64,000 bases of DNA from Streptomyces lomondensis (lineage in GTDB: Bacteria > Actinomycetota > Actinomycetes > Streptomycetales > Streptomycetaceae): contig NZ_BMWC01000011.1 in assembly GCF_014651035.1 (NCBI RefSeq), positions 186,001-250,000 on the forward strand, read 5' to 3'. This document shows positions 39,506-48,457 of the stretch, piece by piece. Position 1 is the stretch's first letter; each line of letters starts with the position of its first letter. The notes below the pieces were generated by a model. That model did no database searches. It was given only the letters and a program-made list of their open reading frames with translations, and was not told the origin of the DNA. The position numbers were made by a program, and so were the translations under genes.

Positions 39506-40330
39506 GTGGGCGGGAAGGTTGACGCTGAGCCGGTTTCCGGGCGGGCGATGCTGGGGCAGACGCTCAAGGTCCTGCGGGAGAAGGCCGGGAAGTCACTGGG
39601 GCAGTTGGCCGACGAGACCGGCTACGAGAAGAGCTATCTGAGCCGGCTGGAGTCGGGCGAGCGGCTGTCCAAGGTGACGGTCATGGAGGACCTGGACGCG
39701 TACTACGGCACGGGTGACCTGCTGTTGAGCCACTGGAAGGCGGCTCGGCTGGATGCGTTCAAGGATCAGTACAAGGAGTACATGAAGCTGGAGGCGTCGG
39801 CTCGGATCATGTGGGTGTTCTCGCTGGGGATTCCAGGACTTCTCCAGACCGAGGACTTCGCCCGAGAGGTGTTGTCCGGGGCTCAGACAACGGCCGACGG
39901 GGACGAGGCCGTCGAGGAGCAGGTGGCGGCCCGGCTCAGACGTCAGTACCTGCTGCGACAGAAGCCGGAGCCCGAGGTCCGGATCATCGTGGACGAGTTC
40001 GCGTTTCGACGCCCCGCTGCCCGGGGCAAGACCTGGCAGGACCAGCTTCTTCATCTTGAGGCCGCCGCGCTGTGGCCCAACTTGACGCTCCAAGTACTGC
40101 CGTTCTCGGCGGGCGCGCACCACCATATGAACGGGTCCTTGGTGCTGCTCTGGCAGAGGGATGGGAGTGCTGTTGCCTACACGGAAGGCAACAGCAGCGG
40201 ACGCCTGATCGAGGATCCGGACGAGGTTCTTCGGGAGCGATCGTCCTACGATCGGCTTCGCGACCTGGCGTTGTCCCCGTCGGACTCGCTCGCGTTCATC
40301 AAGGACGTACTGAAGGAGCACAGATCATGA
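39506..40330 (+). CDS. XRE/Scr1-family regulator (intact copy)
   Basis: 274 residues from GTG 39506 (GGAGG upstream; GTG 39470 also open). N-terminal helix-turn-helix LGQTLKVLREKAGKSLGQLA, SYLSRLESGERLSKVTVMEDL, then the Scr1 domain (IPGLLQTEDFAREVLSGAQT, VRIIVDEFAFRRPA, LQVLPFSAGAHHHMNGSL). It is full length, unlike the paralogue at 29167-29815. The stop overlaps the DUF397 start (ATGA). Such pairs resemble WhiJ-type developmental switches. Confidence 0.92.
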   Translation: MGGKVDAEPVSGRAMLGQTLKVLREKAGKSLGQLADETGYEKSYLSRLESGERLSKVTVMEDLDAYYGTGDLLLSHWKAARLDAFKDQYKEYMKLEASARIMWVFSLGIPGLLQTEDFAREVLSGAQTTADGDEAVEEQVAARLRRQYLLRQKPEPEVRIIVDEFAFRRPAARGKTWQDQLLHLEAAALWPNLTLQVLPFSAGAHHHMNGSLVLLWQRDGSAVAYTEGNSSGRLIEDPDEVLRERSSYDRLRDLALSPSDSLAFIKDVLKEHRS

Positions 40331-40527
40331 CGAACACCCCCGAACTCACCACCGCTGTGTGGCGCAAGTCGTCCTACAGCGACGGGGGAGCCAACAACTG
40401 CCTCGAGGTCGCCGACAACTGCCCCGGCACAGTCCCGGTCCGCGACAGCAAGCAGCCCCAGGGCCCGATACTCGTGTTCGGCGCGACCTCGTGGACGTCG
40501 TTCCTGGCGGACGTCAGGAGTCGATGA
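40327..40527 (+). CDS. DUF397 protein partnered with the XRE regulator
   Basis: 66 residues. VWRKSSYSDGGANNCLEVAD and PVRDSKQPQGPILVF; nearly identical to the DUF397 protein at 28973-29170 except for the last dozen residues. Translationally coupled to the XRE gene by a four-base overlap. Confidence 0.92.
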   Translation: MTNTPELTTAVWRKSSYSDGGANNCLEVADNCPGTVPVRDSKQPQGPILVFGATSWTSFLADVRSR

Positions 40528-41036
40528 CACCGGCGTCGGACGGCAACTGTCGGGGCCGCCCGCTTCTTTGCCAGTGTCGTGCTTCCACGGCCTGCATCAA
40601 GGGCGCTTCGCGTCGGCTCCGCCGCGAGCGAGCGGCCCGGGAAAGCGGGGTCCCAGGCCAGCCGTCCCCCCAGGTGGGTCAAGAGGCTGGCCTGGGTCGC
40701 GGGACGCGGTCGCGCCTCGCCAGCACGCCGGCACGCCGGGTGCGCTTAGCGGCGAGCGGTAAGTGGGTGGGGGTGGGGTGGCGAGTGGAGCGTTTGGGTC
40801 AGGGACCGGGCAGGGACCATGAGGTTGCGGGCAGGAGTGGGGGCCCAAGTGCTCCACTGGCTGCTAGCCTCGATCTTGCATGAGGGTCCGTCAGCTTGCT
40901 GACGGACCCTTTCTGCTACTTCAGAGCGGGGATTTCTGTTTGCGGCAGGCTGATGGCCCGTCTGTCGCGCCGGGTGGGCGCCGGGTTCCACGGCTCCGGT
41001 CGGGTAGTGCTGCTCGTGGGGGCGGGGAGGTGCCGG
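40528..41036. other. Intergenic stretch at the left edge of the IS island
   Basis: No convincing gene. The open frame at 40597-40857 on the minus strand is Pro-rich without a ribosome site. It contains the hairpin at 40883-40912. Nothing else recognised. Confidence 0.5.
40883..40912 (+). terminator. Strong T-tailed terminator
   Basis: 13-bp perfect arms (AGGGTCCGTCAGC at 40883-40895 and its complement 40898-40910), a two-base loop, then TTTCT. This is the most classical intrinsic terminator in the window. It is 356 bp after the DUF397 stop, so it may end an unrecognised transcript. Confidence 0.85.
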
Positions 41037-42359
41037 TCAGCCGGGGTTCGGCAGGGCCGCGAGCCGTTGCAGGCGTCGGTGGTCAGACCGGTCCAGGGCC
41101 AGTGTCTGGCGAGGCGGAGGATGCGGCAGCGTCCGGTGGTGACGAGTTGAGCGGCCGCGGAGAACAGCCGCAGCCGCAGGCGGCGGGGCTCCCATCGGCG
41201 GGCTTGGCCGGTCAGCGCGAGCATCGGCATCCAGGCCAGCAGGTCCAGGGCGATCTGGACGATCTCCAGCCAGACCTGGTTCTGTGCGGTCATGAAGGGG
41301 CAGGTTGCGCAGGCCGGTGGCCCGCGCGGCACGGATGCGGTCCTCCGCCCTGGCCCGCTGGCGGTGCCGCAGCTCCAGCGGGCGCATGCCGTCGGCATCG
41401 GTGAGACGCAAGTGGGCCCTGGGATGAGGCCGATCCTTCCGCACGATCAGCCGCATCCCCTTGGGCCAGCCCTTGAGACAGTCGCCGTCGAGCTCGGCCG
41501 CCCAGGCGCCGTCGCGGACCTCGCCGTCCGTCTCGACGGCCGGCGTCCGGGCCGATGCCGGGACCTTCAGAACGGCCTGGTGGATGGCATCGGTGATGGT
41601 CATGCCGACCGAGTAGGACAGCCACCGGCCGCGGGCGGCGAGCCAGTCGACGACCTCTTGGGTGCCCCGCCCGAGTCGGTGGGGATCAGCGTCCGCCGTC
41701 CGCGCCGGTACCTCTTCGGCAGCTGTGCCAGGGCGAGCCGGGCGGCTTCGATGTGGTCGGCCGCGGTGTTGCTGCCCGCGTTCCCGGGCCGCAGCAGAGC
41801 AGCCACCGGCTCCCCGGACCCGCCCCGGCCGTGGTCGACAAACCGCATCAGCGGATGGTGCCCGAAGGCCTTCTTCCAGGTCGCTGCCGCATCCTGCTCC
41901 TCCGAATGCGCGATCACCAGCACCCCGTCCAGGTCCACGACCACCTGCCCGCCCGCGTCCGGCGCCGCCTCCCCGGCCAACGTCCACACATGTTCGCGGA
42001 CTTCAGCGCGGGCTTGCCGCAGTGCGGTCAGCGCGCGCTTCCCACCCGATGCCAGCGCGTCGATCAGCCGGGAGACCGTCGGATCGGAGGCCACCAGCCC
42101 GAACACCGACGGCTCGGCCCGCAGCATGCCCACGTCCGCCAGGCAGTCTCCGCGCGACCGCGAGCGCCATATCCAGCAGGACCTTGCCCGGATCATGCAC
42201 CGCCCGCGGTTTGCGCCACGGTGCCGGCGCCGCCGATATCGCTTGATCCAGACCGGTCTTGCGGATCGTCTCCACCAGCAGCACACCGCTGGCCTGGGAG
42301 ACCACCCCGCGCCCACCGCCTTCGGTACGGACACGCGGGTAGGACCCGAGACGCTTCAT
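41037..42359 (-). pseudogene. IS1380-family transposase, copy A (multiply frameshifted)
   Basis: Starting at MKRLGSYPRVRTEG (ATG 42359) and ending ...RLAALPNPG, the complete IS1380 DDE transposase can be traced only by switching frames near 42150, 41670, 41295 and 41078. Conserved blocks are VVVDLDGVLVIAHSEEQDAAATWKKAFGHHPLM, LLRPGNAGSNTAADH and LIVRKDRPHPRAHLRLTDADGMR. About 20 residues after DADGMR are missing. Transposition from this copy is impossible. Confidence 0.92.
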
Positions 42360-42611
42360 CACCTGGAGAGTGCTTCTTCCATGCGACGACCTGGACCCTA
42401 GGCAAGTCCCACCGTTGCAGGTCAGGAGCACTCTCCGCGTTTCCGATCACCCACCGGACGCCATGCCGCGTGAAAGCGCGAGGCTAACTACCGCACCGCC
42501 ACGGAGTTCACGAGCGCCAGCCGACACGTCAAGATCACGAGGGCGGGCTCCATGCTGTATATTCACCATGTCCACAACAAGTGGAAGAAAGCGCCTACAA
42601 AGGTTGGTTTC

Positions 42612-43016
42612 GTGCGATCAGGCATACGCGCAGCTGTCATTGGAGCAACCGCAATCGCGTCGCTTGGCATTGGCGCTCTTCCGGCCTCGGCCGCAGTGAC
42701 GTCATGCCCCAACGACGGCTACATCACCCGTGGGGACCGCTGCACCACCCTCTCTAACGGGTACCTCTCGATCCACCTCGCCAATAGCGGCACCTACGTC
42801 CACGTGGGCTATTACCGCAAGAGCGGCGGCAGCCTCACAGGCAAGCTTGGCTGGGAGCGGGGCGGAACGAACCACTGGTCTAGCTCGATCAACATGTCCA
42901 AGACTCCTTTCCACTACGATGAGTCCTGGTCGGCCAGCAAGAGTTGCAGTGCGACTTACGGCAAGCTCTATGCCAGCGGCCAAACGTACGCGACGCCTCC
43001 GGCATACAACTGCTAG
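42612..43016 (+). CDS. Small secreted Cys-containing protein of unknown function
   Basis: 134 residues from GTG 42612 (AAAGG about nine bases upstream). Signal peptide about 1-28: RSGIRAAVIGATAIASLGIG, ALPASAA as cleavage region. The mature part has four Cys (TSCP, DRCT, KSCS and the final YNC) that could form two disulfides, with many Ser, Gly, Tyr and Asn (GYYRKSGGSLTGKLGWERGG). Codon use is visibly less GC-rich than in neighbouring core genes. No known family recognised. It lies between the two decayed IS1380 copies. Confidence 0.72.
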   Translation: MRSGIRAAVIGATAIASLGIGALPASAAVTSCPNDGYITRGDRCTTLSNGYLSIHLANSGTYVHVGYYRKSGGSLTGKLGWERGGTNHWSSSINMSKTPFHYDESWSASKSCSATYGKLYASGQTYATPPAYNC

Positions 43017-43033
43017 CCCAACCAGCACTCGCA

Positions 43034-43068
43034 AGGGCCCGCGCCTCCCCACCTGAGGTGCGGGCCCT
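43034..43068 (+). terminator. Terminator after the secreted protein gene
   Basis: AGGGCCCGC (43034-43042) pairs with GCGGGCCCT (43060-43068), 9-bp arms with a small inner stem, about 18 bp after the stop codon. Confidence 0.75.
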
Positions 43069-43094
43069 CACCGCATCCCGTAGGAGAGGGCTTC

Positions 43095-44435
43095 GTGATA
43101 CGAGCCGTCTTTCAAGACCATCTGGCTTTCCTGGCTCTTGCCATTGCCATCACTCTGCTCGCCGGAGTAGCCACCTACCTACTGTTCTCACGGCGCACCA
43201 ACCGCACTCAAGCAGCCCTTTACGGACTTTGGGCATCCTCTACAGTCGGTCCACTGACTCTGACGACATGGGCGGGCAGTGGCCTAGCAACGGGCGAGTG
43301 CACCATAAACCCGGATGTGCTTGAAGCCTTCACCGGCACACAAGGGCAGCTCAACGTACTGCTACTGATGCCATTCGGCCTCTTCGCCGCTCTGGCCACC
43401 AGAAGACCACTGTTTTCCGCGGCTACCGGCATCGTCTTCATCGCAACTGTGGAGACCTCACAGGCTGTCGCCCCCTTCATCAGCCGGCTATGTGATAGCG
43501 ATGACCTGGCCACCAATACTGCTGGCGTCCTTATGGGCACTATTATGGGCGCCGTCATCTGCCGCCGCATACACAGCACCCAATCGATGAGCAAGACCAC
43601 GGTGCAGCGCACCACCGCGATCGGTGCTACCACAGTCGTTCTTATCACAGCGGCTTGGGCGACAGTCATCCACCCAGTACGCGCCGTCCTGCCCACCAAG
43701 GTTCCAGAAGCCACCGCGGCCCAGGTCCAAGCTCTTGACGGCGCTCTCAACAAGGCGTTCGAAGGGACTCATCGAATCAGCAAGGCTGACTTCCTGGAAA
43801 CATCTGGTGGCAAAGGCACAGTCACCGCTCAACTCCACGGAGGGTTCGCAGAAATAACCTGGCCGGATCGTGAACAATTCACCGCCCATTTCACCCCGAC
43901 CTATCACGGGGAAGGCACCTATGCCTACAAGGTCCCTGATGTAAGCCGCCCCACCCATACCGCGCAGGAAGCGGAGCGCGTCGCCACTCAATACGCCTCC
44001 CAGTACGCCCCATGGGCCCTTCGCCGCTCCAAGGTCACTGTACGGGCCATCGACGAGAAGGCCAATATTGGCTGGATCGTCGAATGGCGCAGGTGGCGAG
44101 GAGAGGTGCTGATGCCCATGCGTCTCGACATTGTGATCGAACCATCAGGCGGCATGACTGACCTAATGGTGCGACACATCAACGATCCGGAACTCCCGCA
44201 AGCTCGTATCAGCGAAGCTGAAGCATGGAAAAGGTTCGAGACCCGCTTCAAGCTCAAGCCTAGCGACGGCAAACGAGAAGAACCCATCTACCTGGCCGAG
44301 CGCCGCGACGGTCAATGGCGTATCCATTGGCGCCTCTCCTTCCAGGACAGGAACACCCTGCACTCGGCCGTTGTGGACGCCACTGATGGAAGCATCCACC
44401 GCAACTCTTCCGAAGTGATTTCGCAGCCCCAGTAA
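43095..44435 (+). CDS. VanZ-domain membrane protein with PepSY-like C-terminal domain
   Basis: 446 residues from GTG 43095 (AGGAGAG upstream). The N-terminal half is VanZ-like: helices at about 10-30, 42-62, 84-104, 105-130 and 148-170, with QLNVLLLMPFGLFAAL, ETSQAVAPF and DDLATNTAGVLMGTIMG. After a further helix (about 180-200) the rest is soluble and extracytoplasmic. The tail, SEAEAWKRFETRFKLKPSD and DATDGSIHRNS, resembles PepSY-type repeats. Lower GC than neighbours. Function unknown; VanZ proteins have been linked to glycopeptide or lipoglycopeptide resistance elsewhere. Confidence 0.75.
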   Translation: MIRAVFQDHLAFLALAIAITLLAGVATYLLFSRRTNRTQAALYGLWASSTVGPLTLTTWAGSGLATGECTINPDVLEAFTGTQGQLNVLLLMPFGLFAALATRRPLFSAATGIVFIATVETSQAVAPFISRLCDSDDLATNTAGVLMGTIMGAVICRRIHSTQSMSKTTVQRTTAIGATTVVLITAAWATVIHPVRAVLPTKVPEATAAQVQALDGALNKAFEGTHRISKADFLETSGGKGTVTAQLHGGFAEITWPDREQFTAHFTPTYHGEGTYAYKVPDVSRPTHTAQEAERVATQYASQYAPWALRRSKVTVRAIDEKANIGWIVEWRRWRGEVLMPMRLDIVIEPSGGMTDLMVRHINDPELPQARISEAEAWKRFETRFKLKPSDGKREEPIYLAERRDGQWRIHWRLSFQDRNTLHSAVVDATDGSIHRNSSEVISQPQ

Positions 44436-44550
44436 GCGAGTATTAGCTGGCCCATGCGTAACATGATCACTTCGGATCGCGGCAGCAGGAGAGTCGCTTC
44501 AGCGTCATGCGGAGCCTGCCCACGTGAAATGCCGCGCGGTCGCGGCCTTT

Positions 44551-44706
44551 TCAGCGGTGCCGCTCCAGGGTGAGGACAGCCTTGGTGAGTGACGTCATGC
44601 GGCTCGGGCTGCACCGGGCGTGACGGAAGATTCGCCAGCGCTTCAGGCGGGCGATGCCTCTTTCGTGATGGGCCGCGACGGAGTCGGGGCCCATTTCGTT
44701 GTCGGT
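44551..44706 (-). pseudogene. C-terminal fragment of an IS4/IS5-type transposase
   Basis: ATDNEMGPDSVAAHHERGIA followed by RLKRWRIFRHARCSP matches the C-terminal E-region of DDE transposases, in which His-x-x-x-Ile-x-x-Leu-Lys-x-Trp-Arg follows the catalytic Glu. It stops at ...LTLERHR. No upstream part is found. It abuts the end of IS1380 copy B but belongs to a different IS family. Confidence 0.6.
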
Positions 44707-44810
44707 GGCCGGAGGCGGGCAGGCCGAGGACCCGGGTGTCGTCTCAGCTGGACGACGGGTTCCACTGCGGGGCTGGATCCTCTTCTCGTAGGGACAGGGA
44801 AGTCCGCTGG

Positions 44811-45933
44811 TCAGCCGGGGTTCGGCAGGAGTGCGAGCCGTTCGAGGGCGTCTGTGATCTCGCGGGTCCAGGGCCAGTGGTGGGCGAGACGGAGGATGCG
44901 GCGCCGACCGGTGTGACGAGCTGGCCGGCCGCAGAGAACAGGTGGAACCGCAGACGGCGCGGTTCCCAGAGCCTTGCCTGGCTGGTAAGGGCGAGCATGG
45001 GCATCCAGGCCAGCAGGTCGAGAGAGCAATCTGGACGATCTCCAGCCAGACCCTGTTCTGCGCGGTGTCGTGCAGGGGGAGGTTGCGCATGCCGGTCGAA
45101 CGTGCGGCCCGTATGCGGTCCTCCGCGCGGGCCCGCAGCCGGTGACGAAGCTCGAGGTCGGCGATCGGCCGGTCGGGGGTGTTGGTGACGAAGCAGGTGA
45201 TCCGCATGCCGTCCGCATCCGTGATCCTCAACTGGGCTCCGGGGTGCGGCCGTTCTTTGCGGACGATCAGCCGCAGGCCCTTCGGCCACCCGATGAGGAT
45301 GTCGCCGGTGAGCTCGGCGACCCAGGTCCTGTCACGGACTTCGCCGCTGTCTCGACGGCCGGTGTCCAGGCCGATGCGGGGATCTTCAGGACGTGCTGGT
45401 GAATGGCCTCGGTGATCACCATGCCGACTGAGTAGGACAGCCAGCGTCCGCGCTGGGCGAGCCAGGCCACGAACTCATGGGTGCCGCCGCCGGAGTCGCA
45501 GCGGATAAGCGTTTGTCGTCGCCGCCGGTACCTCTTGGGTAGTTGGGCCAGGGCGAGGCGGGCGGTGGTGATGTGGTCGGCGGCCGTGTTCGAGCCCGCG
45601 TTGCCGGGGCGCAGGAGAGCGGCGACGAGTTCGCCGGTTCCTCCCGGGCCGTGGTCGACGAACCCCATGAGCGTGTGGTGGCCGTAGGTCTTCTTCCAGG
45701 TCGGGGCGGCGTCCTGTTTGTCCGAGTGCGCGACGACCAGCACCCCGTCCAGGTCCACGATCACAGCCCGTCGGCATCAGGAACCTGGTCACCGGCCAAC
45801 TCCCAGACAGTTCTGCGGACTCGGAACGTGCGGTGGGGATCGCGGTCAGCGCCTTCTCGCCCGAAGCGGCGAGGGTGTCGATCAACCGGGAGACCGTCGG
45901 ATCGGAGGCGATCAGCCCGAACACGGCCGGCAC
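44811..45933 (-). pseudogene. IS1380-family transposase, copy B (5'-truncated, frameshifted)
   Basis: Begins abruptly at PAVFGLIASDPTVSRLIDTL (45933), lacking the first 75-80 residues, and ends LERLALLPNPG at 44811. Frame switches occur near 45780, 45350 and 45030. Blocks such as MIVDLDGVLVVAHSDKQDAA and LLRPGNAGSNTAADH align with copy A, but many substitutions show that the two copies are not recent duplicates. Confidence 0.92.
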
Positions 45934-45976
45934 CGGGCGGCCCCGACAGTTCGTTCCTGGCGGGCCTCAGAAAGAC

Positions 45977-46561
45977 TCAGGTGTTGGCGGCGCCATAGTG
46001 CAGGACGTCGTCCTGTGGAAGCAGGTATCCGATATCCCGCGTCTGCGGCAGCTTTCCCGCCAACGTCGACGCGTCGGCGCAGCCGGAGACCTCGAAGCCG
46101 ATGACGCCGAGGCTGAAGGGGGCGCTCTTGAACGTCTCGGTTCCGATGGCAGCGAGCCAGTCGTCCAGGGCACCGGACCTGAAGAACGGCCGGCCGTCCC
46201 AGTACGCGACGTCCGCGTTGTCCAGCGCTCCCAGGGGGACGTAGAAGTCCAGCCAGTCGCTACTGTCGTCACCGCCGCGGATCGCCACGCAACCGCATAC
46301 GACCAGCTGGCCGGTCGGCAGACGGACCTGACCGCGGAGATGGCCGTACTCGGTCAGAGAACCGACCGTGCACGGCACGGGGTCCTGCTCCTCGGGTTCA
46401 CGGTCGCTCCGCCCGAAGCAGCCGTGAACGTCCGCGGCGGACCACAGGGCACGCAGGAGGGCCTCAAGCCGGGCGTCATCAGTCGACCCCACCTCGATGG
46501 CCAACTCGTAGTAACCACCGGACCAGTTGTTCTGGTCCCGGAAGGCAGCAGGGCTCGTCAT
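45977..46561 (-). CDS. Hypothetical protein beside IS1380 copy B
   Basis: 194 residues from ATG 46561. Mixed alpha/beta (NWSGGYYELAIEVGSTDDAR, LALWSAADVHGCFG-like region, WLDFYVPLGALDNADVAYWD, FSLGVIGFEVSGCADASTL). No signal peptide or membrane helix. It resembles conserved uncharacterised actinobacterial proteins. The stop is 43 bp from the truncated transposase end. Function unknown. Confidence 0.7.
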   Translation of the reverse strand: MTSPAAFRDQNNWSGGYYELAIEVGSTDDARLEALLRALWSAADVHGCFGRSDREPEEQDPVPCTVGSLTEYGHLRGQVRLPTGQLVVCGCVAIRGGDDSSDWLDFYVPLGALDNADVAYWDGRPFFRSGALDDWLAAIGTETFKSAPFSLGVIGFEVSGCADASTLAGKLPQTRDIGYLLPQDDVLHYGAANT

Positions 46562-46601
46562 GACGTGATCATGCCGCAGCGACCGGTGGGCTAGGCTGCG
46601 G

Positions 46602-46658
46602 CCATGACTACCGGGACGGCATCGCGCCGCACACGGATTGGTGACCCGGTGCTTTCCT
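46602..46658 (+). CDS. 18-residue ORF, probably a truncated gene start
   Basis: ATG 46602 lies six bases after TAGGCT, the leaderless-promoter arrangement seen at several core genes here. The frame reads MTTGTASRRTRIGDPVLS and stops at 46658. It may be the remaining 5' end of a gene cut by the insertion events nearby, or a short regulatory peptide. Low confidence that it is functional. Confidence 0.25.
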
Positions 46659-46731
46659 GAGCGCCGCGCGGGCTCCGCCTCCGTCGTGTTGATCACAGGC
46701 TTCGGCACATCAACCACGACAGGAGAGTTCA

Positions 46732-47466
46732 ATGCCCCTCAAGACGCTGCTGATTCCCACCGCGGACGGCCAGGCCGACGCCTTCGCCGCCTTCCCCGAC
46801 CACGGCGAGCAGCATCCAGGCGTGCTGATGTACGCGGACGGCTTCGGCATCCGGCCCGTGCTGCGGGAGATGGCCCGCGAGCTGGCCGGGCACGGGTACT
46901 ACGTGCTGGTCCCCAACCTGTTCTACCGGCACGGCCCGGCACCGGTGATCGACCTTCCCGCGCACATCGGAGAAGAGGTCCGGCCCGCGCTCATGGCCCA
47001 GTTGATGCCGCTGATCGAGGCGCACACCGCCGAACGCGTACTGCGTGACGCCGACGCCTACCTCGGGTTCCTCACCACCCAACCCGAGGTCGCCGCCGGT
47101 CCGGTCGCGGTGACCGGCTACTGCATAGGCGGCCTCCTGGCGGTGCGCACCGCCGCGGCCCACCCCGGCCGGGTGGCGGCCGTCGCCGCGTTCCATGGCC
47201 CCGTGGGCGCGGCCGGGCCCGGCACCCTCGCCGAGATCACCGCCCAGGTCCACTTCGGCCACGCCGAGAGCGACCTGACGCCCGAGGCCCTAGGCGAGCT
47301 CAACCGGGCCCTGGACGCCGCGCAGGTCGACTACACCTCCGAGATCTACCCCGGCACCGTGCACGGGTTCACCATGTCCGACACCGACGCCTTCGACCCG
47401 GCCGGACTGCAGCGCCACTGGGAGCGCCTGCTCCCCCTCCTCGACCGCACACTGGCCACCAGCTGA
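46732..47466 (+). CDS. Dienelactone hydrolase family protein
   Basis: 244 residues. Start ATG 46732 preceded by AGGAGAGTTCA. Alpha/beta hydrolase with the DLH nucleophile elbow GYCIGG (Cys nucleophile, TGYCIGGLLAV, about 124-134), Asp in GHAESDLTPEA and His in TVHGFTM. Natural substrate unclear. The LysR gene downstream is convergent, not a classical LysR/target arrangement. Confidence 0.9.
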   Translation: MPLKTLLIPTADGQADAFAAFPDHGEQHPGVLMYADGFGIRPVLREMARELAGHGYYVLVPNLFYRHGPAPVIDLPAHIGEEVRPALMAQLMPLIEAHTAERVLRDADAYLGFLTTQPEVAAGPVAVTGYCIGGLLAVRTAAAHPGRVAAVAAFHGPVGAAGPGTLAEITAQVHFGHAESDLTPEALGELNRALDAAQVDYTSEIYPGTVHGFTMSDTDAFDPAGLQRHWERLLPLLDRTLATS

Positions 47467-47483
47467 AGCTCCGGCCCGCGGAG

Positions 47484-48431
47484 TCAGGCCGAGACGGGAG
47501 GGGCCTCCGCCCACCACGGACGCCAGGTCTCTCCCTCGGGCAGGCGCGGGCGCGTTGCCGTCAGGTGGTCGCGGAGGGCGGCGAGGCCCGGGTGCGGGTT
47601 GTCCGGCCGGCAGAGCAGGGAGTGCGGGTAGACCGGCGTCGGGTCCCGGAGCGGGACGAGCCGCAGGTCGTGGCCGACGGGCCAGACGTGCGGGGTCCGT
47701 TCGCTGAGGAAGGTCGCCACGGTCGGGGAGCCGGCGATCGTGTCGAGGAGCGCTTCGAGGCCGAAGTTGGGCCCGATGGTGTCGATGGTCGGCCCGAAGG
47801 CGGCGGCGAGTGCCTCGTAGTAGGCGTGCCACTCGGTGCCGGGCACGTTGCCCGGCATCCAGATCCGGTGCCCGGCCAGCTGGGCCGGGGTCACGGACTC
47901 CGCCCGGGCGAACTCGTGGTCGGGGCCGACGCACAGGTGCAGTGGCTCGTCGAGGACGGGGACGGCCTCGATGCCGTCGGGGAGCCGGTGTCCGGGCATG
48001 GTGACGGCCCGGAACGTGGCGTCGACGGCCCCGTCCCGGACAGCCGCCATGGCCGTATCCGCGTCGAACAGGGTGACGACGTCCAGCGGGATCTCGGGGT
48101 GCGCCCGGTGGAAGTCCTGTACCAGCCCCCCGGTGGCGGCCCGGCGGCCCACGACGTCCACCCGCAGCGCACGGTCGCCGGGGCGCACGGCGGCGACCGC
48201 CCGTTCCTCCGCCTGGAGCAGGACCCGGGCGTGCGGCAGGAGCGCCTGCCCGTCGATGGTGAGCTCCGCACCGCGCGGCGTACGGACGAGCAGCCGCACC
48301 CCGAGGTCCTTCTCCAGCGCGGCGATCCGCTTCGACACGGCCTGCTGCGTGAGGGACAGGTCCACGGCGGCCTTCTGGAACTGCCCGGAGTCGGCGATCG
48401 CGACGAAGGCCCGTACGGCTTTGAGGTCCAC
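47484..48431 (-). CDS. LysR-family transcriptional regulator
   Basis: 315 residues. The N-terminal winged helix-turn-helix MDLKAVRAFVAIADSGQFQK, AAVDLSLTQQAVSKRIAALEKDLGVRLLVRT is canonical. The effector domain follows (LRVDVVGRRAATGGLVQDFH, FLSERTPHVWPVG). Convergent with the dienelactone hydrolase gene. Inducer unknown. Confidence 0.92.
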   Translation of the reverse strand: MDLKAVRAFVAIADSGQFQKAAVDLSLTQQAVSKRIAALEKDLGVRLLVRTPRGAELTIDGQALLPHARVLLQAEERAVAAVRPGDRALRVDVVGRRAATGGLVQDFHRAHPEIPLDVVTLFDADTAMAAVRDGAVDATFRAVTMPGHRLPDGIEAVPVLDEPLHLCVGPDHEFARAESVTPAQLAGHRIWMPGNVPGTEWHAYYEALAAAFGPTIDTIGPNFGLEALLDTIAGSPTVATFLSERTPHVWPVGHDLRLVPLRDPTPVYPHSLLCRPDNPHPGLAALRDHLTATRPRLPEGETWRPWWAEAPPVSA

Positions 48432-48457
48432 GGCGACAACCTAGCCAGACGCCCTCG

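Noticed and set aside
40597..40857. Pro-rich minus-strand ORF near the island edge
   Set aside because: No ribosome site, low-complexity composition; not supported as a gene.
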